Source: Bradyrhizobium sp. 1(2017)
GTDB taxonomy: Bacteria; Pseudomonadota; Alphaproteobacteria; Rhizobiales; Xanthobacteraceae
Length of the DNA stretch: 64,000 nt
Direction: 5' to 3'
Assembly (NCBI RefSeq): GCF_011602485.2
Contig: NZ_CP050022.2
Coordinates: 682,001 to 746,000 of the forward strand
The notes below the pieces were generated by a model, which saw only the letters and a program-made list of their open reading frames with translations, had not been told where the DNA came from and did not search any database. Below, in pieces: positions 1 through 9,267 of the stretch. Both the position numbers and the translations under genes were made by a program. The number at the start of each line of letters is the position of its first letter. Position 1 is the stretch's first letter.

Positions 1-315
1 CGCGACCGCCGCGCGAAACCCGTCGACGATGCCCATGCCCTTCATCGACGGCAACAGCTCCGGCAATCGCGCAAAGGCGCGCTCGCGCGCGGTACCCAGG
101 CTCGCCCGCACATTGGCTTCGCTCAAGCTGGTCTCGCTGGCGCCGTTCCAGAGCCGGGCAGTGACGCCCTCGAAGCTCGATTTGGCCGCGAGGCTGCCAA
201 CATGCTCGCCGGCGATGATCAGTTCGCCGCGCACGCCATCGACATGGCTCAGCACGGTCTCGGCCGCGGGAACGCCGTCCAGCCCGATCTGGCTTTTGGT
301 GAGGTGGATGTTCAT
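1..315 (-). CDS. Citrate synthase/methylcitrate synthase family protein, N-terminal part (cut by window edge)
   Basis: Reading the minus strand from the ATG at 313-315 gives 105 codons without a stop, running off the left edge. The visible part is the N-terminal portion of a citrate synthase fold: a short beta region ending in LIIAGEHVGSLA, followed by FEGVTARLWNG, as in the citrate/methylcitrate synthase family, which condenses acetyl-CoA or propionyl-CoA with oxaloacetate. Catalytic residues lie outside the window. It is transcribed divergently from a second citrate synthase family gene at 396, with only 80 bases between the two starts, so they probably share regulation. Whether it makes citrate or 2-methylcitrate cannot be decided. 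Confidence 0.8.
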   Translation of the reverse strand, partial: MNIHLTKSQIGLDGVPAAETVLSHVDGVRGELIIAGEHVGSLAAKSSFEGVTARLWNGASETSLSEANVRASLGTARERAFARLPELLPSMKGMGIVDGFRAAVA

Positions 316-395
316 GGCCCAATCTCCTTTGCACTGCACCCAGCGAAAGGTCGGGCCTCTCGACAGATTGATCAATCTTGATTACATAAATCAAT

Positions 396-1616
396 ATGAA
401 TAATTCCAGCGAGCTTTACCTCTCCGCCCGGGAAGCCGCGGCCGAGCTCGCGATCTCGCCGGCCACGCTCTACGCCTATGTCAGCCGCGGCCTGATCCGC
501 TCCGAGCCGACCCCGGATTCGCGCAAAAACCGCTACCGCGCAGAAGACGTCCGGGCCCTCAAGGAACGGCGGGTGCCGTCGCCGGAGCCGCGGGGCCTGC
601 GCAGCTTCGACGCTGATCTGCCGGTGATGGATACGGAGATCTCCACCATCACCGAAGAGGGCGCGATCTATCGCGGCGTCAATTGCGTCGACCTCGCCGA
701 GAACGACACGCTGGAGCACACAGCAACGCTGTTATGGGACGTCTCCGGCGTCGATCCGTTCGCGCCCGGCAATCTGCCGCTATTGTCCGAGGAAATGCGC
801 ACGATCGGGCAGGCCGCGCGCCGGGCCGCGCCGATCGACCGCGCCGTCGCGGTGCTCGCGCTGGCCGCGAGCGCCGATCCCCGTGCTTTCACCCGCGCGC
901 CCGACGGCCGCGCGCTGGTCGGCGCGCGCATCGTCCGCCTGCTGGTCGCGACCATGCTCAATGCCGAGCCGTCGGCCGAGCCGCTGCATCAGCAGGTTGC
1001 CAGGGTTTGGGCCGCGGACAACAAGCATGCGCCCGATCTGGTCCGCCGCGCGCTGGTGCTGCTCGCGGACCATGAGCTGAACGCGTCGACCTTCACCGCG
1101 CGCTGCGCCGCCTCGACCGGCCTCAATCTCTACGACTCCGTGATCGCCGGCCTTGCGGCGCTGAAAGGGCCCAAGCATGGCGGCGCCGGCGTGCTGGCCT
1201 CCCAGCTCGTGAAGACGCTGATCGATCGCGACGTCGAGCCGATGGTGCGCGAGCGCGTCGCGCTCGGCGAGCGTTTTGCCGGCTTCGGCCATGGCGTCTA
1301 CAAGCGCGGCGATCCCCGTGCGCAATCGCTGCTCAACGCCCTGTCGCGCGCCGGCGCACCGCGAAAGTTCACGCGCGAAGTGCCGGAACGGATCGCGGAG
1401 GCAACCGGCGAGTTCGTCAACATCGACTATGCCCTCGCCGTGCTCGTGCACGCCTTGCGGCTGCCCGCCGGCAGCGAGCTCGCGCTGTTCGCGATGGCCC
1501 GCAGCGTCGGCTGGATTGCCCATGCCAGCGAGCAATTGCAGTTCGGCAAGCTGATCAGGCCGCGCGCACGGTATGTGGGCCCGGCGCCGGGGAGGCGGGC
1601 GGGGGGCGCGACTTAG
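396..1616 (+). CDS. Citrate synthase family protein with N-terminal helix-turn-helix
   Basis: A 406-residue protein. Residues 8-58 form a MerR/excisionase-like helix-turn-helix (YLSAREAAAELAISPATLYA, then a recognition-helix-like SRKNRYRAEDV), followed by a citrate synthase domain from about residue 68. The catalytic triad of the family can be placed: H261 in GPKHGGA, H299 in GFGHGVYKRGDPRA and D344 in NIDYA. The protein is therefore probably an active condensing enzyme, although the HTH suggests a DNA-binding or evolutionary regulatory role. It is divergent from another citrate synthase gene (1-315); the two may be subunits or paralogues of one operon-like locus. The start is the first ATG after an AT-rich stretch. 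HTH-containing citrate synthases are known in proteobacteria; their role is unclear. Confidence 0.88.
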   Translation: MNNSSELYLSAREAAAELAISPATLYAYVSRGLIRSEPTPDSRKNRYRAEDVRALKERRVPSPEPRGLRSFDADLPVMDTEISTITEEGAIYRGVNCVDLAENDTLEHTATLLWDVSGVDPFAPGNLPLLSEEMRTIGQAARRAAPIDRAVAVLALAASADPRAFTRAPDGRALVGARIVRLLVATMLNAEPSAEPLHQQVARVWAADNKHAPDLVRRALVLLADHELNASTFTARCAASTGLNLYDSVIAGLAALKGPKHGGAGVLASQLVKTLIDRDVEPMVRERVALGERFAGFGHGVYKRGDPRAQSLLNALSRAGAPRKFTREVPERIAEATGEFVNIDYALAVLVHALRLPAGSELALFAMARSVGWIAHASEQLQFGKLIRPRARYVGPAPGRRAGGAT

Positions 1617-1671
1617 AACTTCTGTTAGCGCGCCGCTCTCCGCTGTCGTCCCTGCGAACGACGCCTGTTTC

Positions 1672-2334
1672 TCAGCCCCGCGGCGTCGCCGCCGCGCCAG
1701 CGCCGCCGTTCCGCCGCCGGCGATGGATCCACAGCGCCACCCCGACCACGATCGCGACGGCCACCACCGTCAAAATCCAGATGTGCTTGAACGGATGCCC
1801 ATGGTCCGGCAAGCCGAAATACTCGTGAAACGCCGACACCGCCAGCACGCCCGGCAGCACATGCGCCGGTGCCCAGGCCAGGATCGCCGGGATGTTCACA
1901 GCGTAGAATTTCGCCGGCGCCATCCCGAGTGCGCCGGCGGTCACAGGCACGAAGGCGCGGACCGGCGGCACGAAGCGGGCGAAGAAAACGGCCCAGGTGC
2001 CGAAGCGGTTGAAGAAGTTCTCGCTCTGCGCGACCACGCGCGGATAATTGGTCAGCGGCCAGGTGTCGAGGATCTCGCGCTGCCGCCGGTGCCCGATCCA
2101 ATAGGCCGATCCGTCGCCGAGCACCGCCCCGAGCACAGCGGCCAGCAGCACCCAAGGCAGCTTCAGCTCGCCGCCCGGGACCAGCGCGCTCAACGCCAGG
2201 ATGATGGTCGAGCCGGGGATCACCGACCCCAACACCGGAACCGCCTCGAGCAGCGCGGCCAGGAACAGGGTGAGATAGGCCAGCCACGGATGGGCCGAGA
2301 CGAAGGCGATGAGGGGATCGAGGAAGGACGTCAC
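1672..2334 (-). CDS. DedA family membrane protein
   Basis: A 220-residue integral inner-membrane protein with about five hydrophobic segments. DedA hallmarks are visible: an acidic residue in the first hydrophobic region (E30 in AALLEAVPVLG), the GDGSAYWIGHR segment near 73-83, and the FARFVPPVRAFVPVTAG signature at 118-134 with R120 and R126. DedA proteins act in membrane homeostasis, and several members are lipid scramblases/flippases for polyprenyl phosphate or phosphatidylethanolamine. The tail is Arg-rich (RRRR near 204) and likely cytoplasmic. It is convergent with the citrate synthase gene and divergent from cobS. The exact lipid substrate cannot be read from the sequence. Confidence 0.9.
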   Translation of the reverse strand: MTSFLDPLIAFVSAHPWLAYLTLFLAALLEAVPVLGSVIPGSTIILALSALVPGGELKLPWVLLAAVLGAVLGDGSAYWIGHRRQREILDTWPLTNYPRVVAQSENFFNRFGTWAVFFARFVPPVRAFVPVTAGALGMAPAKFYAVNIPAILAWAPAHVLPGVLAVSAFHEYFGLPDHGHPFKHIWILTVVAVAIVVGVALWIHRRRRNGGAGAAATPRG

Positions 2335-2427
2335 GTCGTCTCTGTGGGGGCTGGAGTCGTGGAATTTAGACCCTACCTAGTTAAGCACACGCGGCAAACG
2401 TGCCATTCGCAGGCAGAGGCGTTACCC

Positions 2428-2443
2428 CGCCCGAATTCGGGCG
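2428..2443. repeat. Perfect 16-bp palindrome between dedA and cobS
   Basis: CGCCCGAATTCGGGCG reads identically on both strands. It lies in the 293-base gap between the divergent dedA and cobS starts. It could be an operator or a chance palindrome; no T-run follows it, so it is not an obvious terminator. Apart from it I see no B12-box or cobalamin riboswitch in the gap. Confidence 0.35.
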
Positions 2444-2627
2444 TGATTCGCAAGGCAGCCCTCCAAAAACTGCGTTCCTTGCCTATCTAAATGAAAAGAC
2501 AACGGAACTTTGATTGGCGGCCGGGCTTCTGCCGGCTCGTTGTCTCTGATAGGTTGATTTTCAGCACCCAGCCGCAGCCAACGTGCGAATAACCGGTTTC
2601 GGGACCGCCCGGGACCTCGGAGGATTG

Positions 2628-3626
2628 ATGACGACCGCCGCCATGTCCAAAGTTGAGGAAGTTTCCGGTCTGCCCGACATGAAGGTGTCGGTGCGTCAGG
2701 TGTTCGGGATCGACAGCGATCTCGAAGTGCCGGCCTATTCCGAAGTCGATCCTCATGTGCCCGAAGTGGATTCCGACTACCGCTTCGACCGCGCCACCAC
2801 GCTCGCCATTCTCGCCGGCTTTGCGCGCAACCGCCGCGTGATGGTGACCGGCTATCACGGCACCGGCAAATCCACCCATATCGAGCAGGTTGCGGCGCGC
2901 TTGAACTGGCCTTGCGTGCGCGTCAACCTCGACAGCCACATCAGCCGTATCGACCTCGTCGGCAAGGACTCCATCGTGGTCCGCGACGGCAAGCAGGTCA
3001 CCGAATTCCGCGACGGTATCCTGCCCTGGGCGCTGCAGAACAACGTCGCGCTGGTGTTCGACGAATACGACGCCGGCCGTCCGGACGTGATGTTCGTGAT
3101 CCAGCGCGTGCTGGAGGTCTCGGGACGCCTGACGCTCTTGGACCAGAACAAGGTGATCAAGCCGCACCCGGCGTTCCGCCTGTTCTCGACGGCCAACACC
3201 GTCGGTCTCGGCGACACGTCGGGCCTCTATCACGGCACCCAGCAGATCAACCAGGGCCAGATGGACCGCTGGTCGATCGTCACCACGCTGAACTATCTCA
3301 GCCACGACGAGGAAGTGGAGATCGTGCTGGCCAAGGCCAAGCACTATCGCACCCAGGAAGGCCGCGACATCGTCAACAAGATGGTGCGCCTCGCCGATCT
3401 TACCCGCAACGCCTTCGCCAACGGCGATCTGTCGACGGTGATGAGCCCGCGCACGGTGATCACCTGGGCGGAGAACTCCGACATCTTCGGCGACATCGGC
3501 TTCGCTTTCCGTGTCACCTTCCTCAACAAATGCGACGAGCTCGAGCGTCCCCTGGTCGCCGAGTTCTATCAGCGCTGCTTCAACGCGGAGCTGCCGGAAT
3601 CGGCGGTGAACGTGGCGCTGAGCTAA
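2628..3626 (+). CDS. cobS: Aerobic cobaltochelatase subunit CobS
   Basis: A 332-residue AAA+ ATPase. It is the ATP-driven small subunit of the CobN-CobS-CobT cobaltochelatase that inserts Co2+ into hydrogenobyrinic acid a,c-diamide in the aerobic cobalamin pathway. The conserved CobS N-terminus ([20 protein letters not shown]) precedes Walker A at 75-83 (GYHGTGKST) and Walker B around D145-E146 (LVFDEYD). An in-frame GTG lies at 2583, but the ATG at 2628 has a clear Shine-Dalgarno (CGGAGGA, 2618-2624), so I chose it. cobT follows 162 bases downstream on the same strand, the gap filled by a palindromic repeat. The large subunit gene cobN is not in this window. Confidence 0.95.
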   Translation: MTTAAMSKVEEVSGLPDMKVSVRQVFGIDSDLEVPAYSEVDPHVPEVDSDYRFDRATTLAILAGFARNRRVMVTGYHGTGKSTHIEQVAARLNWPCVRVNLDSHISRIDLVGKDSIVVRDGKQVTEFRDGILPWALQNNVALVFDEYDAGRPDVMFVIQRVLEVSGRLTLLDQNKVIKPHPAFRLFSTANTVGLGDTSGLYHGTQQINQGQMDRWSIVTTLNYLSHDEEVEIVLAKAKHYRTQEGRDIVNKMVRLADLTRNAFANGDLSTVMSPRTVITWAENSDIFGDIGFAFRVTFLNKCDELERPLVAEFYQRCFNAELPESAVNVALS

Positions 3627-3639
3627 AGGTCTCGCGTGG

Positions 3640-3777
3640 GCGTCCCGGCCTGGTGCGCAATTGCGCACGGGAGCCGGGACCCATACCGCGGGATGTTTCG
3701 ATCGAATCGACGCCGATAGTTTTTCTGACCCGACGACGGCCGGTGGTTATGGGTCCCGGCTTTCGCCGGGACGACGG
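3640..3777. repeat. Bipartite palindromic repeat, family 1 (copy between cobS and cobT)
   Basis: Two hairpin arms facing each other. The left arm carries the perfect palindrome TGCGCAATTGCGCA (3654-3667) flanked by GTCCCGGCC and GCCGGGACCCATA. The right arm reads GGTTATGGGTCCCGGC, TTTC, GCCGGGACGACGG. The outer ends are inverted repeats of each other. Related copies occur at 6806, 8231, 8840, 27206, 35856, 41568, 45884 and 48281. Confidence 0.85.
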
Positions 3778-3788
3778 ATCAAGGTGAT

Positions 3789-5690
3789 ATGACCACCTCC
3801 AACTCCAAATTCCGCAACAGCAAGGAAGCGCCGACCGAGCCGTTCAAGCGCTCGGTGGCCTCCTGTCTCAAGGCGATCGCGAAGGCGCCCGAGCTCGACG
3901 TCTCCTTCGCCGCCGAGCGCCCGGGTCTTGCGCCTGGCAAGGCGCGGCTGCCGGAGCCGGCGCGCAAGATGACCAAGCGTGACGCCGCCGTCGTGCGCGG
4001 CCATGCCGATTCCATCGCGCTCAAGCTCGCCTGCCACGATCCCAAGGTTCATCGCAAGCTGATGCCCGGCAATCCGCAGGCGCGCGGGGTGTTCGAGGCG
4101 GTGGAGCAGGCGCGGGTCGAGGCGATCGGCGCGCGTCGCATGGCGGGCGTTGCGAAGAATCTCACCGCGATGCTCGACGACCATTTCCATCGCGGCAAGT
4201 TCGACGAGATCACCGACCGCGCCGATGCGCCGCTCGCCGATGCCCTGGCCATGCTGGTGCGCGAGCGCCTGACCGGCATGGCGCCGCCGGCGGCCGCCAA
4301 GAAGATGGTCGATCTCTGGCGGCCCATCCTCGAGGACAAGATCGGCAGGCGGCTCGACCGGCTCGACGGCGTGGTCGAGGACCAGACCCGGTTCGGCGAC
4401 GCCGTGCACGACCTGCTCTCGGCGCTCGAGCTCGGCGACGAGCGCAATGCCGACACCGAGGACAATGACGACAACGACGAGAACCAGGACGGCGACAACG
4501 ACCAGTCCGGTGCCGAAGGCTCGCCCGATTCCGACGCCGCGCAGGAAATGAGCGCCGACCAGGCCCAGGCGACATCGGAGGAGATGAGCGAGAGCGCGAT
4601 GGAAAGCGCGCAGGCCTCAACCTCCGACACCTTCGACGACGGCGAGCTCGGCGACGACGAGACGCCGGGCGAGGCGACGCGTCCGAACTCGCACGGCAAG
4701 AACGAGCCGCGCGGTCCGGAATACCACGCCTTCGCGCCGAAATTCGACGAGGTCATCGCCGCCGAGGATCTCTGCGACCATGACGAGCTGGAGCGCCTGC
4801 GCGCCTATCTCGACAAGCAGCTCGCGCATCTGCAGGGCATCGTCGCCCGTCTCGCCAACCGCCTGCAGCGCCGCCTGATGGCGCAGCAGAACCGCGCCTG
4901 GGAGTTCGATCTCGAAGAGGGCATCCTCGACCCCGCGCGGCTGTCGCGCGTCGTCACCGATCCCTATCATCCGCTGTCCTTCATGCACGAGAAGGAGGCG
5001 ACGTTCCGCGACACCGTGGTGACGCTGCTGCTCGACAATTCCGGCTCGATGCGCGGGCGCCCGATCACGGTCGCCGCGACCTGCGCCGACATCCTCGCGC
5101 GCACGCTGGAGCGTTGCGGCGTCAAGGTCGAGATCCTGGGCTTCACCACGCGCGCCTGGAAGGGCGGGCAATCGCGCGAGGCGTGGCTTGCCGCCGGCAA
5201 GCCGGCCAATCCCGGCCGCCTCAACGATCTCCGCCACATCATCTACAAGTCCGCCGACGCTCCCTGGCGCCGTGCGCGCAAGAACCTTGGCCTGATGATG
5301 CGCGAGGGTCTCCTGAAGGAGAACATCGACGGCGAGGCGCTGGACTGGGCGCACAAGCGCCTGCTCGGCCGGCCCGAGCAGCGCAAGATCCTGATGATGA
5401 TCTCGGACGGTGCGCCGGTCGATGATTCCACGCTATCGGTCAATCCCGGCAACTATCTCGAGCGGCACCTGCGCCACATCATCGAGGAGATCGAGACCCG
5501 CTCGCCGGTCGAGCTGATCGCGATCGGCATCGGCCACGACGTGACGCGCTACTACCGCCGCGCGGTGACGATCGTGGACGCGGAAGAACTCGGCGGCGCC
5601 ATCACCGAGAAGCTCGCCGAGCTGTTCAGCGAGACCAACACCGCGCCAACCCAGCCGGCCGGTCGCCCGCGACGCAAATTGCATTCGTGA
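3789..5690 (+). CDS. cobT: Aerobic cobaltochelatase subunit CobT
   Basis: A 633-residue partner of CobS in the cobaltochelatase complex. The N-terminal 210 residues are the CobT N domain. A very acidic Asp/Glu/Asn/Ser-rich linker occupies about 215-315 and is typical of CobT. The C-terminal von Willebrand A domain has a MIDAS motif, D416-N-S418-G-S420 (LLLDNSGSM), for Mg2+-mediated contact with the AAA+ ring. The length fits the family. The start ATG follows AAGGTGAT. The stop overlaps the GTG start of the next gene by four bases, so the two are translationally coupled. The cobS stop is 162 bases upstream, across a repeat element. Confidence 0.95.
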   Translation: MTTSNSKFRNSKEAPTEPFKRSVASCLKAIAKAPELDVSFAAERPGLAPGKARLPEPARKMTKRDAAVVRGHADSIALKLACHDPKVHRKLMPGNPQARGVFEAVEQARVEAIGARRMAGVAKNLTAMLDDHFHRGKFDEITDRADAPLADALAMLVRERLTGMAPPAAAKKMVDLWRPILEDKIGRRLDRLDGVVEDQTRFGDAVHDLLSALELGDERNADTEDNDDNDENQDGDNDQSGAEGSPDSDAAQEMSADQAQATSEEMSESAMESAQASTSDTFDDGELGDDETPGEATRPNSHGKNEPRGPEYHAFAPKFDEVIAAEDLCDHDELERLRAYLDKQLAHLQGIVARLANRLQRRLMAQQNRAWEFDLEEGILDPARLSRVVTDPYHPLSFMHEKEATFRDTVVTLLLDNSGSMRGRPITVAATCADILARTLERCGVKVEILGFTTRAWKGGQSREAWLAAGKPANPGRLNDLRHIIYKSADAPWRRARKNLGLMMREGLLKENIDGEALDWAHKRLLGRPEQRKILMMISDGAPVDDSTLSVNPGNYLERHLRHIIEEIETRSPVELIAIGIGHDVTRYYRRAVTIVDAEELGGAITEKLAELFSETNTAPTQPAGRPRRKLHS

Positions 5691-6784
5691 GCACGCATCC
5701 ATCCCGCCGCAGCTTTCTTGGCCACGCGGCGGCGGGATTCTCCACCCTCGCGATGCCGCGATTGGCGCAGGCTCAGGCGCAGCTTCAGCCGGCCGTCGAG
5801 CCGCCGCCGCGAATCCTTCAGCTCGAGCACGCCGTCTCGGCGCCCGTCAGCGTCGAGGTCAACGCCCGCAGCATTGCCAATTTCGAGCCGCGCGACCGTT
5901 CGCGCACGCGCTTCGGCTCGCTGGATTTCCGCAGCGGCCTGGTGCTGACCTCGCCCTATCGCGGCTTCGGCGGCCTGTCCGGCCTCCGCTTCCTCGACAC
6001 CAAGGGCGAGCGCTTCCTCGCCATCTCCGACCAGGGCGGCTGGTTCACCGGCACCATCCGCTATTCCGGCCGCGAGATGGTCGGGCTCGCGGACGTCGAG
6101 GCCGCGCCGCTCCTGGGCGCGGACGGGCGGCCGATCACGGAGAAGCGGCTCTGGTACGACACCGAGTCGCTCGCCCGCGACGGCAGCCTCGTCTATGTCG
6201 GGCTCGAGCGCGTCAACCAGATCCTGCGCTATGATTTCGCCAAGGGCGGCACAAGCGCCCGCGGCGAGCTGATCGCCGTCCCGCCCGGCTTGCGCAAGCT
6301 GCCCTACAACAAGGGGCTGGAGGCGATGGTCGTCGTGCCCAAAGGGCAAAGTCAGGCCCAGGCGCTGGCGGGCACGCTGATCGCCTTCTCCGAGCGCGGG
6401 CTCGATTCCGGCGGCAACCTCGTCGCCTTCCTGATCGGCGGCCCGACGCCGGGCCAGTTCAGCGTGCGCCGCTCCGAAAACTACGACATCAGCGACGCCG
6501 TGCTGCTGCCCTCGGGCGATCTCCTCATCCTCGAACGCAAATTCTCCTGGTTCACCGGCGTCAACATCCGCATCCGCGCCATCCCGCTGAAGTCGATCGC
6601 ACCGGGCGCCGTCGTCGACGGCCTCACTCTGTTCGCCGCCGATCTCGGCCACGAGATCGACAACATGGAGGGCATCGACGCCCACGTCACGGCCGACGGC
6701 GAGACCGTGCTGACCCTGATCTCCGACGACAATTTCTCGATGCTGCAGCGGACGCTGCTGCTGCAGTTCGCGCTGGTGGAGTAG
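5687..6784 (+). CDS. Tat-exported esterase-like protein of the phytase-like family
   Basis: A 365-residue protein starting with GTG that overlaps the cobT stop (GTGA). The N-terminus has a twin-arginine signal (S-R7-R8-S-F-L-G) followed by a hydrophobic stretch and an ALAQAQ-type cleavage region near residue 28, so it is probably a periplasmic protein. The rest matches the phytase-like/esterase-like beta-propeller family (Pfam Phytase-like): an early GLSGLRF segment, SDQGGWFTG, and a late [11 protein letters not shown] motif. The true substrate is unknown. Coupling to cobT is positional and need not imply a role in cobalamin synthesis, although the arrangement recurs in related organisms as far as I remember. 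Confidence 0.8.
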   Translation: MSTHPSRRSFLGHAAAGFSTLAMPRLAQAQAQLQPAVEPPPRILQLEHAVSAPVSVEVNARSIANFEPRDRSRTRFGSLDFRSGLVLTSPYRGFGGLSGLRFLDTKGERFLAISDQGGWFTGTIRYSGREMVGLADVEAAPLLGADGRPITEKRLWYDTESLARDGSLVYVGLERVNQILRYDFAKGGTSARGELIAVPPGLRKLPYNKGLEAMVVVPKGQSQAQALAGTLIAFSERGLDSGGNLVAFLIGGPTPGQFSVRRSENYDISDAVLLPSGDLLILERKFSWFTGVNIRIRAIPLKSIAPGAVVDGLTLFAADLGHEIDNMEGIDAHVTADGETVLTLISDDNFSMLQRTLLLQFALVE

Positions 6785-6805
6785 GCACGGCGCGGTCCTC
6801 CTCGC

Positions 6806-6934
6806 CGTCGTCCTGGCGAAAGCCAGGACCCATTACCCCAGGGAGGAGTTTGGCGACGGCAAGTCGTTCGGGATGAGCACCTCCGCGATCGATAGACCTC
6901 GCGGTATGGGTCCTGGCTTTCGCCAGGACGACAG
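6806..6934. repeat. Bipartite palindromic repeat, family 1
   Basis: Left arm GTCGTCCTGGCGAAAGCCAGG then ACCCATTACC; right arm GGTATGGGTCCTGG, CTTT, CGCCAGGACGACAG. Both arms carry the same C-to-T change in the stem (CCTGG instead of CCCGG), so the arms have stayed complementary. The element fills most of the 291-base gap between the phytase-like gene and the flavin oxidoreductase gene. Confidence 0.85.
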
Positions 6935-7075
6935 TGGAGGTTGTCGCGCCGCCTCCGCCAAACCAACCGCCGCAATGCATGGCCCCACGGGCCGCCATAC
7001 CCGGGGCGCGCCTAGCAATCCGCGTTTCCCTCACTACACTCCCTTCATCGCCCTCCATTTCCCGGAACTCCCCGC

Positions 7076-8188
7076 ATGTCCGTCCTGTTTTCCCCGATCA
7101 AGCTGCGCGGCCTGACGTTGAAGAACCGCCTCGTGGTGTCGCCGATGTGCCAATATTCGGCCGATGACGGCGTCGCCACCGACTGGCATTTCACCCACAT
7201 CAACAATCTCGGCCTGTCGGGCGCGGCGATGTTCTGCATCGAGGCGACGCATGTCGAGGCGATCGGCCGCATCACGCCGGGCTGCCTCGGGCTTTACAGC
7301 GATGCCTGCGAGGCAGCGCTGAAGCCGATCCTGCATTCGGTGCGCAAGCATTCCTCCACCGCGATCGCGATGCAGCTCGCCCATGCCGGCCGCAAAGCCT
7401 CGAGCGCGCGGCCCTGGGATGGCGGCCAGCTGATTCCGGAAGGGCAGGGCGGCTGGCAGACGGTCGGCCCGTCGGCCGTGCCGCACAAGGAGGGCGAGGC
7501 TGCGCCGCTCGCGCTCGATGCCGCGGGCCTGAAGCGCATCCGCGACGCCTTCGTCGACAGCACGAAGCGCGCTGCGCGGCTCGGCATCGACGCCATCGAG
7601 GTCCATGGCGCGCACGGCTATCTCCTGCACCAGTTCCTCTCGCCGATCTCGAACCGCCGCACCGACGAATACGGTGGCTCTCTCGAAAACCGCATGCGCT
7701 TCCCGCTCGAAGTGTTCGACGCCGTGCGCGCAGCCTTCCCGGCTGACAAGCCCGTGGGCATGCGGGTGTCGTCGACCGACTGGGTCGAGGGCGGCTGGGA
7801 TCTGGCGCAGACGATAGAATTCGCCAGAGCGCTGAAGACGCGCGGCGTCGACTGGATCGATGCCTCCTCCGGCGGCGTCTCGCCGCATCAGAAGATCCCG
7901 CTCGGTCCCGGCTATCAGGTGCAGTTCGCGGACGCCATCAAGCGCGAGACCGGATTGCCCACCATCGCCGTCGGCCTGATCACGCAAGGCAAGCAGGCCG
8001 AGGAGATCGTCGCATCCGGCAAGGCCGACATGGTCGCGCTCGCGCGCGGCATGCTCTACGACCCGCGCTGGGCCTGGCACGCCGCGGCCGAGCTCGGCGG
8101 CGAGGTCGAGGCCCCGCCGCAATATTGGCGCTCGCAGCCCTCGACGCAAAAGGCGCTGTTCGGCAAGACCACGTTCGGGGCGCGGTGA
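7076..8188 (+). CDS. NADH:flavin oxidoreductase, old yellow enzyme (YqjM-like)
   Basis: A 370-residue FMN-dependent ene-reductase that reduces activated C=C bonds of enones, maleimides or similar with NAD(P)H. It belongs to the thermophilic-like/YqjM class: SPMCQYSADDG near residue 25 holds the class-specific Cys and Tyr, QLAHAGRK follows near 103, the substrate-binding pair lies in VHGAHGYLLHQFLSP near 177-191, and RTDEYGGSLENRMRF follows. The C-terminal phosphate-binding part (AVGLITQ, GKADMVALARGMLYDP) is intact. No strong ribosome binding site is seen before the ATG. It stands alone, bordered by repeat elements, so the context gives no physiological substrate. Confidence 0.93.
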   Translation: MSVLFSPIKLRGLTLKNRLVVSPMCQYSADDGVATDWHFTHINNLGLSGAAMFCIEATHVEAIGRITPGCLGLYSDACEAALKPILHSVRKHSSTAIAMQLAHAGRKASSARPWDGGQLIPEGQGGWQTVGPSAVPHKEGEAAPLALDAAGLKRIRDAFVDSTKRAARLGIDAIEVHGAHGYLLHQFLSPISNRRTDEYGGSLENRMRFPLEVFDAVRAAFPADKPVGMRVSSTDWVEGGWDLAQTIEFARALKTRGVDWIDASSGGVSPHQKIPLGPGYQVQFADAIKRETGLPTIAVGLITQGKQAEEIVASGKADMVALARGMLYDPRWAWHAAAELGGEVEAPPQYWRSQPSTQKALFGKTTFGAR

Positions 8189-8230
8189 GGGACGTGTGCG
8201 GTTGAGGTGCGATGACTGCGCCAAATAAAC

Positions 8231-8280
8231 GGTGTCGTGCCGGCCTCATGCGCAATTGCGCACCAGGCCGGGACGACACT
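8231..8280. repeat. Short single-arm family 1 repeat with TGCGCAATTGCGCA core
   Basis: One hairpin arm only: GTGTCGTGCCGGCCT, the palindrome at 8249-8262, then AGGCCGGGACGACAC. It matches the core-palindrome arm type seen at 3640 and 8840. Confidence 0.8.
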
Positions 8281-8401
8281 GTGTTCGTGGCGCGCGCGCA
8301 TTGCGCCCCATCCCGCTCACGCATCCGTAAAACTCCTCGCCTTCCGCCCTTCGCAAAACTGGCCTAACCTCCGTCTTCTCAAGGCGTCACGGAGGCCGGC
8401 G

Positions 8402-8809
8402 ATGCGTTTTGGTGTTCGCAAGACTGCCCATGTGTTCGAGCGCGTGGGCCTGGCGATGGCGGGGGCGGCGTGCGGGCTGTTCGTCGGCGCCTATGTCGGC
8501 TCGGCGATCGCCCCGCTGACGACGCAAGGCTTTCTGCTGGCGATGATGGTGCTCGGCGCCGTCGGCTTCTATCTCGGCATCGACACGCCGCAGCTGCCCT
8601 TCGATGACGCGCACAGCCAGATCGACGCCGCGGAATTCCTGAGCTCGGCCGGCACGCTGTTCGCCACGCTCACCGCGCTCGCCTCCGTCGCCGTCATCGT
8701 GCTCCGCCTCGACCCGCACATCGCCTGGACCTGGCTCGCCTTGCTCGGCTGGATCGCCGGCGTCGCGATGCAGATCGTCGCGGGCGCGAAGGCGCGGATG
8801 CGGAAGTGA
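8402..8809 (+). CDS. Hypothetical small multi-pass membrane protein
   Basis: A 135-residue protein beginning at the ATG at 8402, preceded by GGAGG (8391-8395). An in-frame upstream extension to 8237 runs through a palindromic repeat and is not believable. There are four hydrophobic segments, near 18-38, 44-60, 80-100 and 104-122, separated by a short polar region with PQLPFDD. It ends in a basic AKARMRK tail, suggesting a cytoplasmic C-terminus. I do not recognise a named family. It stands between a flavoenzyme gene and a PilZ gene, each separated by repeats, so no operon context helps. Confidence 0.7.
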   Translation: MRFGVRKTAHVFERVGLAMAGAACGLFVGAYVGSAIAPLTTQGFLLAMMVLGAVGFYLGIDTPQLPFDDAHSQIDAAEFLSSAGTLFATLTALASVAVIVLRLDPHIAWTWLALLGWIAGVAMQIVAGAKARMRK

Positions 8810-8839
8810 TGAGAGGGGAGAGCGACACCTCAACCTCCG

Positions 8840-8989
8840 CTGTCGTCCCGGCCTAGCGCGCAATTGCGCACGGGGGCCGGGACCCATAACCCCAGGGAGT
8901 AGTTTGGCGAAGACTCGTTGCTCGGTACCTCTACCTCTCGCCACTGCAAAATCACGCGGTATGGGTCCCGGCGTCCGCCGGGACGACAG
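8840..8989. repeat. Bipartite palindromic repeat, family 1
   Basis: The left arm is the core-palindrome type (CTGTCGTCCCGGCC, imperfect core with one T changed to C, GGGGCCGGGACCCATAACC). An inner spacer starts CCCAGGGAGTAGTTTGGCGA. The right arm is the plain type (GGTATGGGTCCCGGC, GTCC, GCCGGGACGACAGC). The two arm types are mixed in one element. Confidence 0.85.
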
Positions 8990-9015
8990 CGCAATGTGTA
9001 GCGACGAGCGTCCCC

Positions 9016-9267
9016 TTAAAACACCACGCCCACGCGCGTGCCGCGCTTCCAGGCGATGCGGCAGCGCTTCCTGGTGTTGACGTGCAGCAGCTCGAACCGA
9101 TCGGGGATGCTCACCTGGCCGCCGAGATCGACGCAGGCCCCGCCCGGCGAATAATCGATCAGCGTGCAGTTGATGACGGGCGCGCGCGGGTCCGTGATGA
9201 TCTTGGCCTGGCGCGACACCAGCCCTGCGGGCTTCACGCGGGCATATCGGCGCGGGTGTTGCGGCAC
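9016..9267 (-). CDS. Single-domain PilZ protein (putative c-di-GMP binding)
   Basis: An 83-residue protein with GTG start and a good GGAGGAG ribosome site. It has the PilZ c-di-GMP signature: an RRYAR box at 6-10 and D38-Y-S-P-G-G43 (the [D/N]xSxxG motif). At 83 residues it is a little shorter than most PilZ domains but still includes the final beta strand (CRIAWKRGTRVGVVF). Such stand-alone PilZ proteins bind cyclic di-GMP and act on motility, polysaccharide export or cell-cycle targets through protein contacts. No neighbouring gene indicates the partner. The 221 bases upstream hold no recognisable element. Confidence 0.85.
   Translation of the reverse strand: MPQHPRRYARVKPAGLVSRQAKIITDPRAPVINCTLIDYSPGGACVDLGGQVSIPDRFELLHVNTRKRCRIAWKRGTRVGVVF

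Noticed and set aside
780..1535. Long minus-strand frame inside the citrate synthase gene
   Set aside because: The plus strand keeps all catalytic citrate synthase residues; the minus frame has no recognisable motif.
2335..2627. Possible cobalamin riboswitch before cobS
   Set aside because: I looked for the B12 box and the usual paired elements and did not find them; only a 16-bp palindrome is present.
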